64,000 bases of DNA from positions 62,001 to 126,000 of the forward strand of contig JNEU01001101.1 in NCBI GenBank assembly GCA_000697475.1, written 5' to 3'. The DNA comes from Lichtheimia corymbifera B2541. Lineage: Eukaryota > Mucoromycota > Mucoromycetes > Mucorales > Lichtheimiaceae. This document shows, piece by piece, positions 10,806 through 24,500 of the stretch. Position 1 is the first letter of the stretch. Each line of letters begins with the position of its first letter. The translations under genes were made by a program, and so were the position numbers. The notes beneath the pieces are model-generated. The model was not told the DNA's origin. It was given only the letters and a program-made list of their open reading frames with translations, and ran no database searches.

Positions 10806-12128
10806 ATGGCTGAAGGTACGTGTATGATTCGCACCACATAACAAGTGACTCACTCCTCACACCCCACAATAGACAAGTATAAGACAAAATACAAAGAACT
10901 CAAACGACGGATCAGACAAATCGAAGACGTACGTTTATGCCACGCTAATCTTGAACTCATCCCAATTCACCCCATCATGCCTACTTTTAGGAGAACGATG
11001 CACTGCATATAAGGATCTACAAGGCACGAAAGAGCATCAACAGGCTACGACTTGAACGAACGTAGGTGGTGGCTATTCTATTATTGCTTTATAGACGTAT
11101 CACCTTATGCTGATATATGGTATAGCTTTCTCTTGGAGCGCATGGATAAGACACAGCATGGTCGTGATAGTGAACATTCTGATGGCGTATCGGATATGCT
11201 CTCGCATGATGGAGACGTGGTAAGTAATAGTAAAATGACATGGTACAAGGGTGTGTGTTGCTTATACAAGTCTTCATGTAGAATTTCCGCTACCAGCACC
11301 ATCCTCATCATCATCACCATCATCGTGGAAGACGTGGTCGGATACCAGGAGAAAAGACGCCCAGAAAGAAAAAGGATCCCAATGCACCCAAAGGACCTGG
11401 CAATGTCTTTTTCTTATTCTGTCGCTTGGAGCGTGACAAGGTCAAGGATGCTTTTCCTCAAGAAAGCTTGGGCGATGTCACCAAACTATTGGGTCAAAAA
11501 TGGAAAGGCTTGACACGAGAAGAAAAGCAGGTACATATTTAGGGAGGGGGAGTGGAGGTAGAATCATGTGGTATGTGTGTGCAAATGGATTGACTGGCGT
11601 CTTTTTGTGTGATGATAGAAATACTACGACATGTACAAAAAGGAGATGGATGAATATGAAGTGGCTATGAAATCATACAATGAAGCGACATCATCAACCA
11701 ACATCAACGCCAATGCAACATCATCTGAGCCTGTCGACAATGAAGCTGAAGCAGTAGCTGCTGCTGCTGAAGATGCTGCTGCTGCTGCATTAGCCGGTGC
11801 AGAAAACTACTCTACGGTGTCTTCTCCTATGCAATCATCAGCTATGCCATCCCCAGAACTTCAAAGTGATCCATTGCTGCCCCCTGAAGATCATGATATG
11901 GATGAAGAGGAAGAGCCTGTACAACCACAACCACCTGCTGGAGGCCTTGCATCGGTGGATTCTTCATTATCACCACAGCAACAACAGCAACAACAGCCTG
12001 CTACATCCTCGAATCATACAAACCACAACGCCTCTATGACAACAACACCTTCCACTGAACCACAGGATCCATCAACAAAGCAATCGCATGAACCATCCCC
12101 CATGCAACAAGACGCAGGGTCTATGTAG
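10806..12128 (+). CDS. HMG-box protein, Nhp10-like
   Basis: Exons 10806-10815, 10873-10928, 10991-11061, 11126-11219, 11282-11530 and 11619-12128 give 329 residues. Residues ~3-50 are a charged coiled coil (KYKELKRRIRQIED...). A run of histidines near 84-92 and a basic linker lead into a single HMG box at ~107-175, which opens with KKDPNAPKGPGNVFFLF and contains the conserved LGQKWKGLT segment. The tail is long, low-complexity, acidic and Ser/Pro-rich, with an Ala-rich stretch and a run of seven Gln. HMG boxes bind and bend DNA in the nucleus. A coiled coil plus one box recalls the INO80 subunit Nhp10, but that assignment is inference; another HMGB-type factor is possible. Confidence 0.82.
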
Positions 12129-13000
12129 AAATTATACATCTCCTTCTTTGTTTAGTACCATATCTTATTTCAGCACAAAAACATACACGCAATCACTTGT
12201 CATTTTTATTGGTGATCGGATGCAGAGGGATCTGACAGCGATTGAAGGGCTCACCTTGATGATGGCGGGATACCAATCATTGGATATGGTGCTGAAGAAT
12301 ACATGTGTGAATATAGCTATAGGTGAACATATACGTACGAGTGTGTGCAAAAAGTAAATGACCTCATGATCTGGTCTAAAGTTTCACACAAACACAATTC
12401 AATAAAGTAGATCAAAGAACCTTTGGTCCATCAATAAGTTCCAGAGATTGTTAACAGCTTTTTGATGATGCTTTGGTAGCAGGATTACACCCCGTAAGAC
12501 CCCTCCATGTTTCAAATCGTGCATTGGTTACCGAGTAGTTGGTGATTCATACCAAATGCCAAGCAGTGTACAACTCGTTGCTATATGCATAGCATGGGAA
12601 AAATATGACCAAGTAGGGCAAGTGCGATGACGAATACATTTGGTCTGGATACAATTGACCGACCTTGCCTTTCCTCTCTTGCTCCGGCTTATCGGACGTC
12701 CCATTTATTTGACATGTCTCTTTCTCGGGCACTTCTTCCGGCATCATCCCTGCAATGGCGACTGATAATTCAAACCCAATCCATCATTCATCTATTACTT
12801 GCATCAAGGAATTGGGGCCCCAACCAGCATTTAAATGCTCTATATGGGATAAAAAGATAATGTGAGCTGAGTATTGAAACCAAACTTTAACTGATAAAAA
12901 AGAGAGATAGCGTCTCATATATCCCAGATATACGTTTTCGAGTTGCACAGAGATAATCTGGGTAGGGTATCCTTTTGCTCCTCCGCAAACCATTCATGGA
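12129..13000. other. Intergenic region
   Basis: About 870 bp between the HMG-box gene and the deaminase. No gene, RNA gene or repeat is evident. The end near the deaminase carries its core promoter. Confidence 0.45.
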
Positions 13001-13008
13001 TATAAAAA
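13001..13008 (+). promoter_or_regulatory. TATA box of the deaminase gene
   Basis: TATAAAAA lies 59-66 bp upstream of the start codon at 13067, followed by a CA/T-rich leader. This is a normal spacing for transcription to start near 13030-13040 with a short untranslated leader. Confidence 0.6.
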
Positions 13009-13066
13009 GGTAGAATCTTTTCGCTTCTTTTGACAATACACATACACAACTTTTTTTATTCACAAA

Positions 13067-13621
13067 ATGTCCGCTCCAAGCCAAGAAGAAATGATCAAGC
13101 ATTTGCGTATCACCATTGATATCGCAGCTCGTGGTAGATCCATGGGCCACCATCCTTTTGGCTCCACTCTTGTTAGCCCCGAGGGTGAAATCCTCTTGCA
13201 ACAATGCAACTTTGGCCCTGTTTTCCATGCCGAGAGTGAATTGGCTCGTGTTGCTGGTATGTTTTTGATTGTATGTTTATCAAATCAATATACATGCTTA
13301 CGCGTTTTTTTTCGGTTTATAGCTACCAACTTCACCCCCGAGTACCTCTCAAAGTGTGTCTTGTATACTAGCGTTGAGCCTTGCGCTATGTGCACTGGCA
13401 CTTGCTACTGGTCAAATATTGGCACCATCGCGTTTGGCCTTCCTGGTTCAAAGCTTGCCGAGTTGACTGATGCTGCTGGTAGCAAGGAAAACCCCACCTT
13501 GAAATTGACCACCCGCGAAATTTTGGCCACCGGTTCTCGTGACATCAAGGTCTTTGGTCCATTCCCCGAATTGGAAGAAGAGATTCTTAAGGACCACAAG
13601 GGCTTCTGGGAAACCCACTAA
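13067..13621 (+). CDS. Nucleoside/guanine deaminase-type protein (CDA fold)
   Basis: Two exons (13067-13256, 13323-13621) encode 162 residues of the zinc-dependent cytidine deaminase superfamily. The HAE motif lies near residues 57-59 and EPCAMCTG near 83-90; together they supply the zinc ligands (one His, two Cys) and the catalytic Glu. The sequence between them and the C-terminal half (WSNIGTIAFGLPGS...) fit small cytosolic nucleoside or guanine deaminases rather than yeast Fcy1 cytosine deaminase, but the substrate cannot be fixed from sequence. The intron splits an Ala codon just after the HAE exon. The codon choice is strongly biased to C-ending codons and there is a good TATA box, suggesting high expression. 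Confidence 0.85.
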   Translation: MSAPSQEEMIKHLRITIDIAARGRSMGHHPFGSTLVSPEGEILLQQCNFGPVFHAESELARVAGMFLIVCLSNQYTCLRVFFRFIATNFTPEYLSKCVLYTSVEPCAMCTGTCYWSNIGTIAFGLPGSKLAELTDAAGSKENPTLKLTTREILATGSRDIKVFGPFPELEEEILKDHKGFWETH

Positions 13622-14271
13622 GTGATAGTAGAATCAGGTGTGTCATTGATCCACACATTTTGTTGACTCACACATATCGAAACAATTCTTTTTTTTGAGC
13701 ATGCAGTGTTATGGGGATTTATATGAAAGCACGTGATACGTAGACGTGGTGGGATGGGTTGGGTTATTGTTTACTGCTGGGAAGTTAGTGGGTGGGGGGA
13801 GGGTTCATACATACATAGGGTATCATAGTCATCTATATAGCAAACAATGAAAGCGATAATTTTTGCCCTCTTAAAGTCTATGGTATCATGTCAACGTTGG
13901 ATAAAGGATGGTGGTGATGATCATTGCATATTGCATGTACTAGTATTGAGGAGCTGTGAGTGTTTGTCGTACAAGCCTTATTCACATACATGAAAGAAGC
14001 ACCCCTATAGCAAGCAATACGACCATGGTATTTTGCAGCAGCTGATTTCAGACATACAGGCAGTGATGTTCTTTGCAAAAGTGATGCAGCAACACGCGAG
14101 GAGCTGTCGTCTTTGGTGTTCCCCTTGTTCTCCCCTCCTTTCTTTACTCCTTCCGGCTTTTTCAAGCCAACACCATTGAGCGGGGAGACTCTTCGTTTGT
14201 TCCTCTCCCTTCTCTCTCTCTTTATTCTTCTTTCTTTGCTACGCTCCAAGTTATATAACTAGCAGATCAAC
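13622..14271. other. Intergenic region
   Basis: About 650 bp between the deaminase and septin genes. It ends in a long pyrimidine-rich tract (about 14110-14240), common in fungal promoters. No gene is seen. Confidence 0.4.
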
Positions 14272-16163
14272 ATGGCACACGTAAGACGATCGCTTTTTCT
14301 TCATCCGTGCATGCATACGCTGTAAAACAAAGGCGCTGATAATGCCAGTATCTCTCTCTTAGAGATTAGGCGGTCGTAGAAAAAATGTCAAGAAAGGATT
14401 TCAATTCACTTTGATGGTTGTTGGTATGTTATTGGATAGACTACAACTAGGTGACCAAATATTGAGTCCATAATTGCTTTGATAGGTGCTTCTGGCACAG
14501 GCCGCACAACATTTGTCAACACGTTGTGCAACTCGGGTGTGCTTGCGAAAAAGGTGTGCGATAATCCAGAAGAAGCCCATAACGAAGAAGGCATCACCAT
14601 CAAGCCTGTATCTGTTGGTGAGTCTGAGAATCGCACTCTCGCATGTGTTGGTTTACTAAACCCTTACTCTTTTTCTCTATAGAGCTGGATGAGGACGGTG
14701 TTAGGTAAAAAAAGGAGGGATGGGGAAAAAAGGGGGCGTGATAGGACTAAGCGATATCTTGGGAAATGACAAGGAGAGCACGTGTGCGTGTAGAGATATA
14801 CTCAAACGTCTTTCTTTTCATTTAGGATCTCACTCACCATCGTTGATACGCCTGGGTTTGGAGACAATATTGACAACGAGCGATGGTAACACAAGGACAT
14901 GGATTTGGAAGTTACCTTTTTGCTCATTGTATTCTGCATTTTAGTTTCCAAGAAATTGTTGGATATCTTGAGCGTCAATATGATGATATCCTTGCCGAAG
15001 AATCGCGTATCAAGCGTAATCCTCGTTTCCGAGACAACCGTGTACATGCGCTGTTATATTTTATCTCACCCACAGGCCATGCGTAAGTTTAAAAGACCTC
15101 TTAATGTTTCGAGCTGCCATGTTAATGCAGATTCATCATATAGGTTACGCGAGATTGATATTGAATTGATGCGTCGATTGAGTCCCAGAGTAAATGTGAT
15201 CCCTGTGGTGGGACGTGCTGACTCTTTGACACCGCAAGAACTCAAGGATTTCAAACGCAGGGCAAGTTGTTGTAGACATAAAATGATGTTGTTGGAGAAA
15301 TGATCAGCTAACACTAATATATATAGATCATGGAGGATATTGAGCATTACAATATTCCCATCTACAACTTTCCATATGACGTGGAGGAGGATGACGAGGA
15401 TACGGTTGAAGAAAACAGCGAACTAAGGGCCCTACTTCCTTTTGCTATCATTGGCAGTGATGAAGAAATCAATGTGGGTGGACGTACAGTGCGTGGTCGT
15501 CAATATCCTTGGGGAGCTGTTGAAGGTAAATAAACTCAATACACGGGGCGTTCAACAAAAGGGAGAGGCTTACGTTTTGGCCATGTTTCTGCTTATAGTG
15601 GACAATCCTCAGCACTCGGATTTTGCCAGATTGCGATCGGCGCTATTGAGGTATGTAAATAAATGCCCTAAGTTATTGACCCCAAGCAATGATATCAATT
15701 CTTCAAGTTCTGGTAGTTCCCATCTACAAGACCTAAAGGAGATTACACACGACTTCTTGTATGAGAACTATCGTACCGAGAAACTCAGCCGTACCGTCAG
15801 TGGTGGTGAACAAGAGTAAGTACTCTTTTTCTTGCTTGCCCCTTGTTTTACTGACCCCTTTACATCCTTGATACCCCTTAACTAAAACCACCTTGTAGGG
15901 ATGCTGCTTTGAATGCTGAAGATATGAGTAGCCAAAGTGTACGTCTGAAGGAAGAGCAGCTACGAAAAGAAGAAGAAAAGGTAAAAATAGGTGTCTTGTG
16001 GAATGTGCGTAAGCTTACATGCAGTGTTTTTGTTCAGCTCCGCGACATTGAACTCAAGGTGCAGCGTGAAATTCAAGAAAAGCGAGCCGAGCTGTTGAGC
16101 AAGGAGGAAGCCCTACGTAGTCTGGAGTCGCGATTGGCACAGGCTCAGATAGCAGATGCCTAG
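14272..16163 (+). CDS. Septin (Cdc3/10/11/12 family)
   Basis: Twelve exons (14272-14280, 14363-14423, 14486-14617, 14683-14704, 14826-14885, 14945-15082, 15144-15261, 15327-15525, 15599-15650, 15717-15815, 15899-15980, 16038-16163) give 365 residues. The GTPase P-loop is GASGTGRTTF (~24-33), switch II is DTPGFGDNID (~82-91), and the AxxD motif lies in VVGRADSLT (~162-170). The septin-unique element around GRQYPWG and HLQDLKEITHD follows, then a C-terminal coiled coil (~300-362). Septins polymerise into filaments at the hyphal cortex, at septa and branch sites. The intron at 15262-15326 has a GC donor (AGG|GCAAGT). Which paralogue it is cannot be fixed by eye; the coiled coil argues against the Cdc10 group. 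Confidence 0.92.
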
Positions 16164-16440
16164 GCTGCTGCTTATCATCCATACATAGTGTGTGTGCGTG
16201 TGTCTAGGCCTTTTACCTAGTAGTAACCACCACTATTTACAACTCACAGACCCTTTCTTACCGATGTCCATCTATATCCTCACTTCGTATTTCGTTTCCT
16301 TTTTTCTTCTTCTCCCATCGTTTCATAGTAATCAAACTCTTATTAATAATATGATGATTCATTTATGTTGATCGCATTCTATATGTGCTTCTCTCTCCTT
16401 TTTTTCTTTTCCATGTGCGGAACCGGCCCGAAGGCTGTAG

Positions 16441-17812
<1,372 letters not shown>

Positions 17813-18639
17813 AACAATAGCAACAACACCATCTCATCATCCTATACTCGACTCTATTCCTCTTGTTTTACATTACATATACACTACCCTTACTTGTTCT
17901 GCTTTAGTTCCATTTTTTCTCTTTGGCTACAAATATCATCTACTATTCCAGCATACCTTTATACCATTGGATTTGATCGATTATGATACTTGAAAATGAT
18001 TACCTGTACGCCCATTCGAGGATGAATCATTGTTGTAGATTCATACCAATAAACAAACAAAGCAATGGCTGCATTGCTGGTGGCTGCATGCGAAGTTCCT
18101 GATTTCACTATTACATCAAGATGTGTGAATGCAAACAAGCCAAGTCGATCCCAGCAGGTATCATCTGGGCCAGTGATTACTCCAACTTCAAGTTTATGGA
18201 TGCACAATCGAGAGCCCATCATCGCCAGGTAGCCTTTGTGATAGCATTGGGTTTTACGTACCAGCATGTTTCATATGCGATCGATAATCTCCTGGTTGGC
18301 ATGGCAACCCTCAAGTAAAGGGATACTCAGGAATTACTGAGAGTGGTGTATGGTGGATCGACTACACTACCTTGAGATCCAATGCACAACCTGACGCATC
18401 GAAAAAAGGTTTCCACAGGCCATCACAGAATGACGCTTTTATGCCCTAACATAGGAGGTTGCGCGAATGACATAATTTCCGTTTGGAGAATACACCACCA
18501 AATATAAATAAACAGCCCAAAAGAGACAATGAACCCAACAATTGTGAGCATGACATAATGGAATATGTTTTATATGAATTTGGAGGAGATATAAAATGGG
18601 ATTACTGTATGTATGTACAAGTCTAAATGTAATATAAGA
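17813..18639. other. Convergent intergenic region
   Basis: About 830 bp between the 3' ends of the Rab6 gene and the antiporter gene. Only short, unsupported frames occur; no RNA gene is recognised. Confidence 0.45.
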
Positions 18640-20532
18640 TTAAGATCCAAGTTCTGCTGCAGCTGCATCTGGATAATAGTAAAAGCAAATGGCCAAAATG
18701 ATGTATAGTGTGAAAAGCATGAAGCCTTCAAGCCAGTTGCTCTTGCCATCCTATTATAATACGCATTGTTAGCTTTGTGGTTCATTCAACATCGAAATTT
18801 TTCACATTTACCATCATCAAGTAATTGACCATGACAACCGAGATGAGCATCACTGCAGTCTCAAAGACATTAAAGAGCAAGCTCATCTGGATTTGCATAC
18901 CCCATCCAATGATGACCATGAGAGGTGTCACCAACAAAGCAATTTGCATACTGCTTCCGACAGCCACACCCAATGCCAGATCCATCTATGTATGCACAAA
19001 GCCTAGTATGAGTATAATCGATATCGTTTTTTGTCATTGTTAATGCTTACCTTGTTCTTCATGGCAACAGTGACGGCTGTAACGTGCTCAGCAGCTAATC
19101 ATCAGAGGTTAATTAGCTTGTATTGGTACACGAAATTTGAGTATACTCACCGTTACCAACAATAGGTAGTAAAATCAAACCAACAAACGTCTCACTGATA
19201 TGCCACTGCTCCACCACATCTTCAATAGCTGACACGAGGAATTCGGCACATACGGCTACCAATGCAGTGATGACAAGAAGGCTTTGGCCAAAGTGAGTAA
19301 ATCTGCCCATTCATTTCCCTTGTCATACTCACAGGACAATAGCCATCCAAAATGGCATTTGTGGTTCTTCTTCTTCCTCATCATCATCATCTTCAGCTTG
19401 ACCAGATTGTTGAAGTCCTTGTTCTCGTGCTATCAACATGGATTCCATGGTTCGGCTTGTACCTGATCGTTGCTGGTATGATGCACGACGAGCTTCACGA
19501 GGAGGTGCCAAGAACTGTTATATGATTAATATATATATAACTCATTTCTTTTCTCATGGATGATTTATGGTACATACCAAATCCTTGTGCGTTCTAAGCT
19601 ATATAAGTAGAAGACGATATGAGTATTTTGACCATCCATGATGCTATGTAATTTACCTGAAAGAATAGGAATGCAAAGTAAATAACGAGTAGAATGATGG
19701 ATGTGGCTCTTGAAATGTTGAGAATATCGGATGTGAGTTGTTCAGCGGACTCTGTAGATCCAACGGAAGCATAAAATGCTGCTGGAAGGAGCAAGGAGGT
19801 CGTTGCGATAAAAAGTAATGATGCGGACGTTTGAGCGACGATGGGATTAAAAGATTGTTCCTTGAAACGAATACCGCCAAGCCAGAAACACATGCCAAGG
19901 ACGAGGAGTAAATTGGAAAGGATTGATCCCAACATGGAAGCCTGGACCACCACCACCAGGTTCTGGCTCAGAGAAATGATTGAAATGATCAACTCAACGG
20001 CATTGCCGAAAGAGGCGTTGAGTAACCCGCCGATGATCTATGATGTGACCCGAGAAAATAACGTGAGCTGTGGCACTCGTGTGTGTGTGTACAACATTGT
20101 TTTGAAATAAAACATGATGTACTACGTTTTGGTATTGGTCGGGTTTCATTTGGTTATATTTACCTCACCCGTACGCAGAGCAATATCTTCAGTGGCAAAG
20201 CCTAATAGCTTGGCCAGAGGCACGATGGCAATAAAGTTGAGAATAAATGTCACAGTGGGACTCCATACAAAATGACTAGCAATGCCAAAAGGGATAAAGA
20301 CCACCAATGGGTTGATCCATGATGATTTAACGATGCTGATAAGACCTTGCTTGATGGTAGGCTCTGGTTTTGATTCATCATTTGAATTCTGATCTGACGT
20401 TGAAGCTGAAGACGAAGGCAAGTTGCTGGTGGATGCATGTGTAGTCGTTTCACTTTGGATTGGCTTTGGTAAGTCACCGATGATGGCTACTTCAGATTCA
20501 CCATCACGAGGATCGATTTGCTGCTTTTCCAT
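18640..20532 (-). CDS. VCX1: Vacuolar Ca2+/H+ antiporter (CAX/Vcx1 family)
   Basis: Eight exons read leftwards (20532-20164, 20037-19657, 19598-19578, 19514-19333, 19302-19151, 19094-19051, 18985-18812, 18750-18640) give 477 residues. An acidic, Ser-rich N-tail (~1-75) precedes about eleven membrane helices. The two CAX signature repeats are visible: [10 protein letters not shown] in helix 3 and [12 protein letters not shown] in the second half, each with the conserved acidic or polar residues of the cation path. Between the halves lies the expected acidic loop (DDDDEEEEE) after a basic stretch. The family sequesters cytosolic Ca2+ in the vacuole using the proton gradient. An in-frame AUG-like extension upstream to 20601 looks like leader sequence, so I chose 20532. 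Confidence 0.93.
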
Positions 20533-21525
20533 GGCGAGTAAAAGTTTCAAAAAGAGGCAAAAAAGTTGATGAAAGAGATGCGAGGCGGAGAAGAGGTGCA
20601 TGCTTTATATATAAAAGCAGGTATTTTAACCAGAAAAGGCAAGATGTGCCCATCACCTTTTGCTGCCAAAAAGACAGCCGCCACTTTGAGAGGGATAATC
20701 GTGGCTTGATCATAACTCAGTTTATGTGACACCAAGGCTCTTGAAAAGAAGGCCGGAAACTTCTTTTTTGCCAAGCTATAAATGTAAGACATACAAAAGT
20801 GGGTGATTGTGTACCTAGTTGTTGGGCACTGTACCGATTTCATGGTCAAGGTGTGATAATGTCCTCGTGGTGGCTGATTGTTTGTTCAGTAACCTGGGAC
20901 ATCATACATGCGGCCTGATGCACATCTATGACAAAATGACATCGTTGCATGCAGAGAACCCGGGTTGTGTATCCCGAGAAAGATAAACATACATTGACGT
21001 TACGCAATAAATATAACAGAGGGAAAGCGCATCCCAAAGTGGTGGTGATCCAGCCCACTTTATTAATGGCCGCTCATGTGTGGGTGCAATCATCATCATC
21101 ATCATCATCAGGGTGTATCACACAGGTAGAGAGGCATACACCAAATCAAGGCACTTGTCCGGTTGTGGGTGTGTCATGTGCAAAGACCACTCACACGCAC
21201 GCATACATGATGCAGGTTTTTTGTTCTTTACACTTGGCATCGTGTTGCTGTCAATGTCAAAATCCGACCGCGTAGTAAAAGTAATATTACTGCATGAATG
21301 GAAACCCAGCAAAACCCGAGCAGCATGTATTTATTTATCATTGACATCTCATCCATCCATCCCTTTACAAGGCAGTTAAAGAATAAATAATGCATGTGTG
21401 TGGATAAATTACGAGAGAGGGGTAATAGCTCAAGGGATGGGATGTGCCAAAGTCACGTGAGTTGATCGTGGTGAGATCGCGTTTTGTTCACGCGTCTGAC
21501 TTTACGCGCTTCTTCTTGTTGAACC
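20533..21525. other. Divergent promoter region CAX / FANCD2
   Basis: About 1 kb between two divergently transcribed genes. It includes a short run of CAT/ATC triplets (21090-21111) and the CAX TATA box. No gene is seen. Confidence 0.45.
20604..20617 (-). promoter_or_regulatory. TATA box of the CAX gene
   Basis: On the minus strand the sequence reads TTTTATATATAAAG about 72-85 bp before the chosen start at 20532, a good position for a core promoter. Its presence supports the start at 20532 over one at 20601, because transcription would begin close to or below 20600. Confidence 0.55.
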
Positions 21526-24500
21526 ATGGTCGAAACAGTATTTCTCCAAGCACTACGAGATTCCGGCTGTGTTCTCGCTGTTGACGACAATGACGCCCCA
21601 GCAGTATTTGGTACGCACGACAATCGATTTATTATCCACCATGATGCTGAATGGGTTGCCCATTGAATAATAATAATAATAGCTTGTGAGCCTGTGCTCT
21701 TTCGTCGTGACCTGTCAATCAAGATTCGTTCCGATTCCCAATACCCCAACAACTTGACGAGTTTCTTTGAGAGCATGAACGATACGTTATTGGAGTTGGA
21801 CATGTTTCGAAGGTTTCTTTTACCAGCAACGTTATCCGAAGAAGCAAGGCGATCGACACGGTAAGCATGATTGTCGCAAGCGCAGCAGCAGAGGATCAGG
21901 CACTGATATATGCATCCACCTTTTTACCAGGAGCAGTTCATTCGATAGCGTTGCCAAGACATTACTGCAAGTGGATATTCTTCAAAAGGACCTTATCGAT
22001 TACTTGCTGGAAAGGTTGCCCGAGTTTTATGACGAGCTGGAAAACGAGTACGTGACAACAATGATGCATGTTACACGACCGAGTCGAATGCATGGATTTA
22101 CTCACAGTACACGCATTTATCTATACAGCCAATCGAGCACATGCACTGCACGCCTTATTCTACACCAATTGAGATGGTCCGAATACATTGTTGATCCACA
22201 AGCCCTTAGTGGAAAGCTGATCGAGGTAAATACACGGACGTCCTTACTCTTCCTTATATTGACAATCCTTTCTCTTGTAAAGATCATTCACATCACGCCT
22301 CCTGTTATCCAACATGAAATCATCACTTCATTACCAGATATTATCAATGATACCGAACACAAGGTAATGGTACATTTGCTGGGTAGCAACAAGCTATTGA
22401 CAATGGATTGCTGAATAGGCTATGGTAGTGTACCTGAAGGAGCTTATGAACGAGAACTCTGAGTTGACTGTACCCATTCTTGATGCCTTGTCGAATCTCA
22501 CATCGCATTCGGAAAGCTTGGTAAGACTTGCATGGTGGTGTTTGGTATCACGCATACACATGACTAATACCAACCTCTAGGAAGATGTGCGAGATACAGT
22601 GTTGGATCGATTGGAACAAGCTGAACAAGACGATCTAGCTGTTATCCTCAAGTTTCTTTTACAAACTGTATCCCCAAACACAATCGACTTGGTATGTCAA
22701 CATTGGATCGTATAGCGATGGTTGTTAACCACTTGGATAGGTCATTTATGGTATCAGAGAGAAGCTCGATTTCCGATCTCTTAAAAGACCTCAAAATGCT
22801 CGGCAACGCACTGGAAACGCGGCGCAAGGATTGATTTTGGGTGAGTGATGGTGACGCGTGTGCAAGGATAATGGTATATCTTACAAACTTGATTTTGTAG
22901 AATCCATCAAACATGGTCTTCAATTCCACAAATACGTCTGTGATTCTTGGTTCAAGTCTATAGCTGCATTGGAAACCAAAGTAAGAGCCTCACAAATAAT
23001 GGCAGGTGAAAACAGGCACTAATATGGTCATGTAATGCAGGACGCACACAAGCCTATTGACGTGCTGGTGCTGGTTATTCTCTATTCCATGACATCGACC
23101 AAAAAGAAGGCAGAAGTGCTCTTTCGGAAAAAGATCACTGGTGGTTTGATCACTGCACGTTTACTACAAGATGTCATCCTTCATCATGCTGATGGCTTGA
23201 CTGGGTAAGTTGGATGGAAAAAAAGACATACTCGGATGAATGAGCCAACATATGGATTTACTAGTTATTGGAGCGCTATTCTGTCGCTGGCCGAGAGTCT
23301 TTTGCGATCCGCACAACAAACAAATGCCATTGCCCCTTGTTCAAACGCCCTTTATATCAACGCCTTTAAATCCAGTGATGCATATCATCGCCAGGTATGT
23401 TGATTGTACTACTCATCCCATTTTATATTGACACAAGCTATAGGAAATTGTTGGCTCCCTGGTCACCCACATTGGCAGTGGTTCAATATCCTTTTTTTTC
23501 GCTTTATCATGAACAGCTACCACGTCATCCAGATTGAGATATCATCTTAACCAAAAGTCATGTTTCTTTTACGCTGCAGAAATGGATGCTGCTCTCGACG
23601 TTCTCCTCCATCTTGCCGAAACCGACGTCAACAATATGGCAGTATACGATGTTTTCATCAAAGGCATTCTCGATTACTTGGACAACCTATCGCTATCACA
23701 GATCAGGACACTTTTTAACATCTTCAGTTTGCTTGCATTAACGGTGAGTGCGCAAAGCTTATCCTCCTATGGTATCCGTGCTCTTACAATCACCATAAAT
23801 AGTCATCAGATAAAGACAATGACGGCAGCCATTCCAGTCTTTGGTCCGAAATTCAGATTGTGATTCGCAAGCAGCTGTCAAATCCACGAGAAAAGTACAA
23901 AAAGATCGGTGTGGTGGGGTGCTTAGCCGTTATCAAGGTTCTTGGATCGGATGCCCTATGCAATGCCAGCTCAGCTGCAGAATCAAGCACTCAAAGTAGG
24001 TTCTACTATGAAGAAAAGATATGAGCTCAAATTGATATTCATGGTTACTAGGCAGGTTATCCATTGAGCAACCTAGTCGACACCCTTTGTTACGCCAATC
24101 TATTGAGATGCTCCAAATGATCATGCGCAATTGTGCCGAATACCCGGTAAGATCAAATCACATGTTGGATATACCAATGATTAACATGCCTGGATAGGTT
24201 TGTCTGGCACTCATGTATGACGAACTTGCATATATGGTCGAATACGACGATTTGGACAAGCGCCTGCAGTTATGGATCAAGGAGAATTTTACAAATTGCT
24301 TCACCGAAGACTACGTTGTGGACACCGACTCAGGAGAACAAGTGATCAAGGACAAGAACAGACAATCTGACTTGTGTCTCAAACCTCAAAATCAAATTTG
24401 CTTGGATGACGTGGTATGCTGTAGTGGATACTATTAAGGAAATGGCCAGCAGCTAAGGTTATGATTATCATAGGATGAGGAAGGCTCCATCATTATTGGG

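Noticed and set aside
20533..20601. Upstream start extending the CAX antiporter by 23 residues
   Set aside because: The extension overlaps the likely transcription start after the TATA box and reads like leader sequence.
21090..21111. CAT/ATC triplet run that could suggest a CRISPR or structural repeat
   Set aside because: It is a plain trinucleotide microsatellite in a promoter region; there are no spacers.
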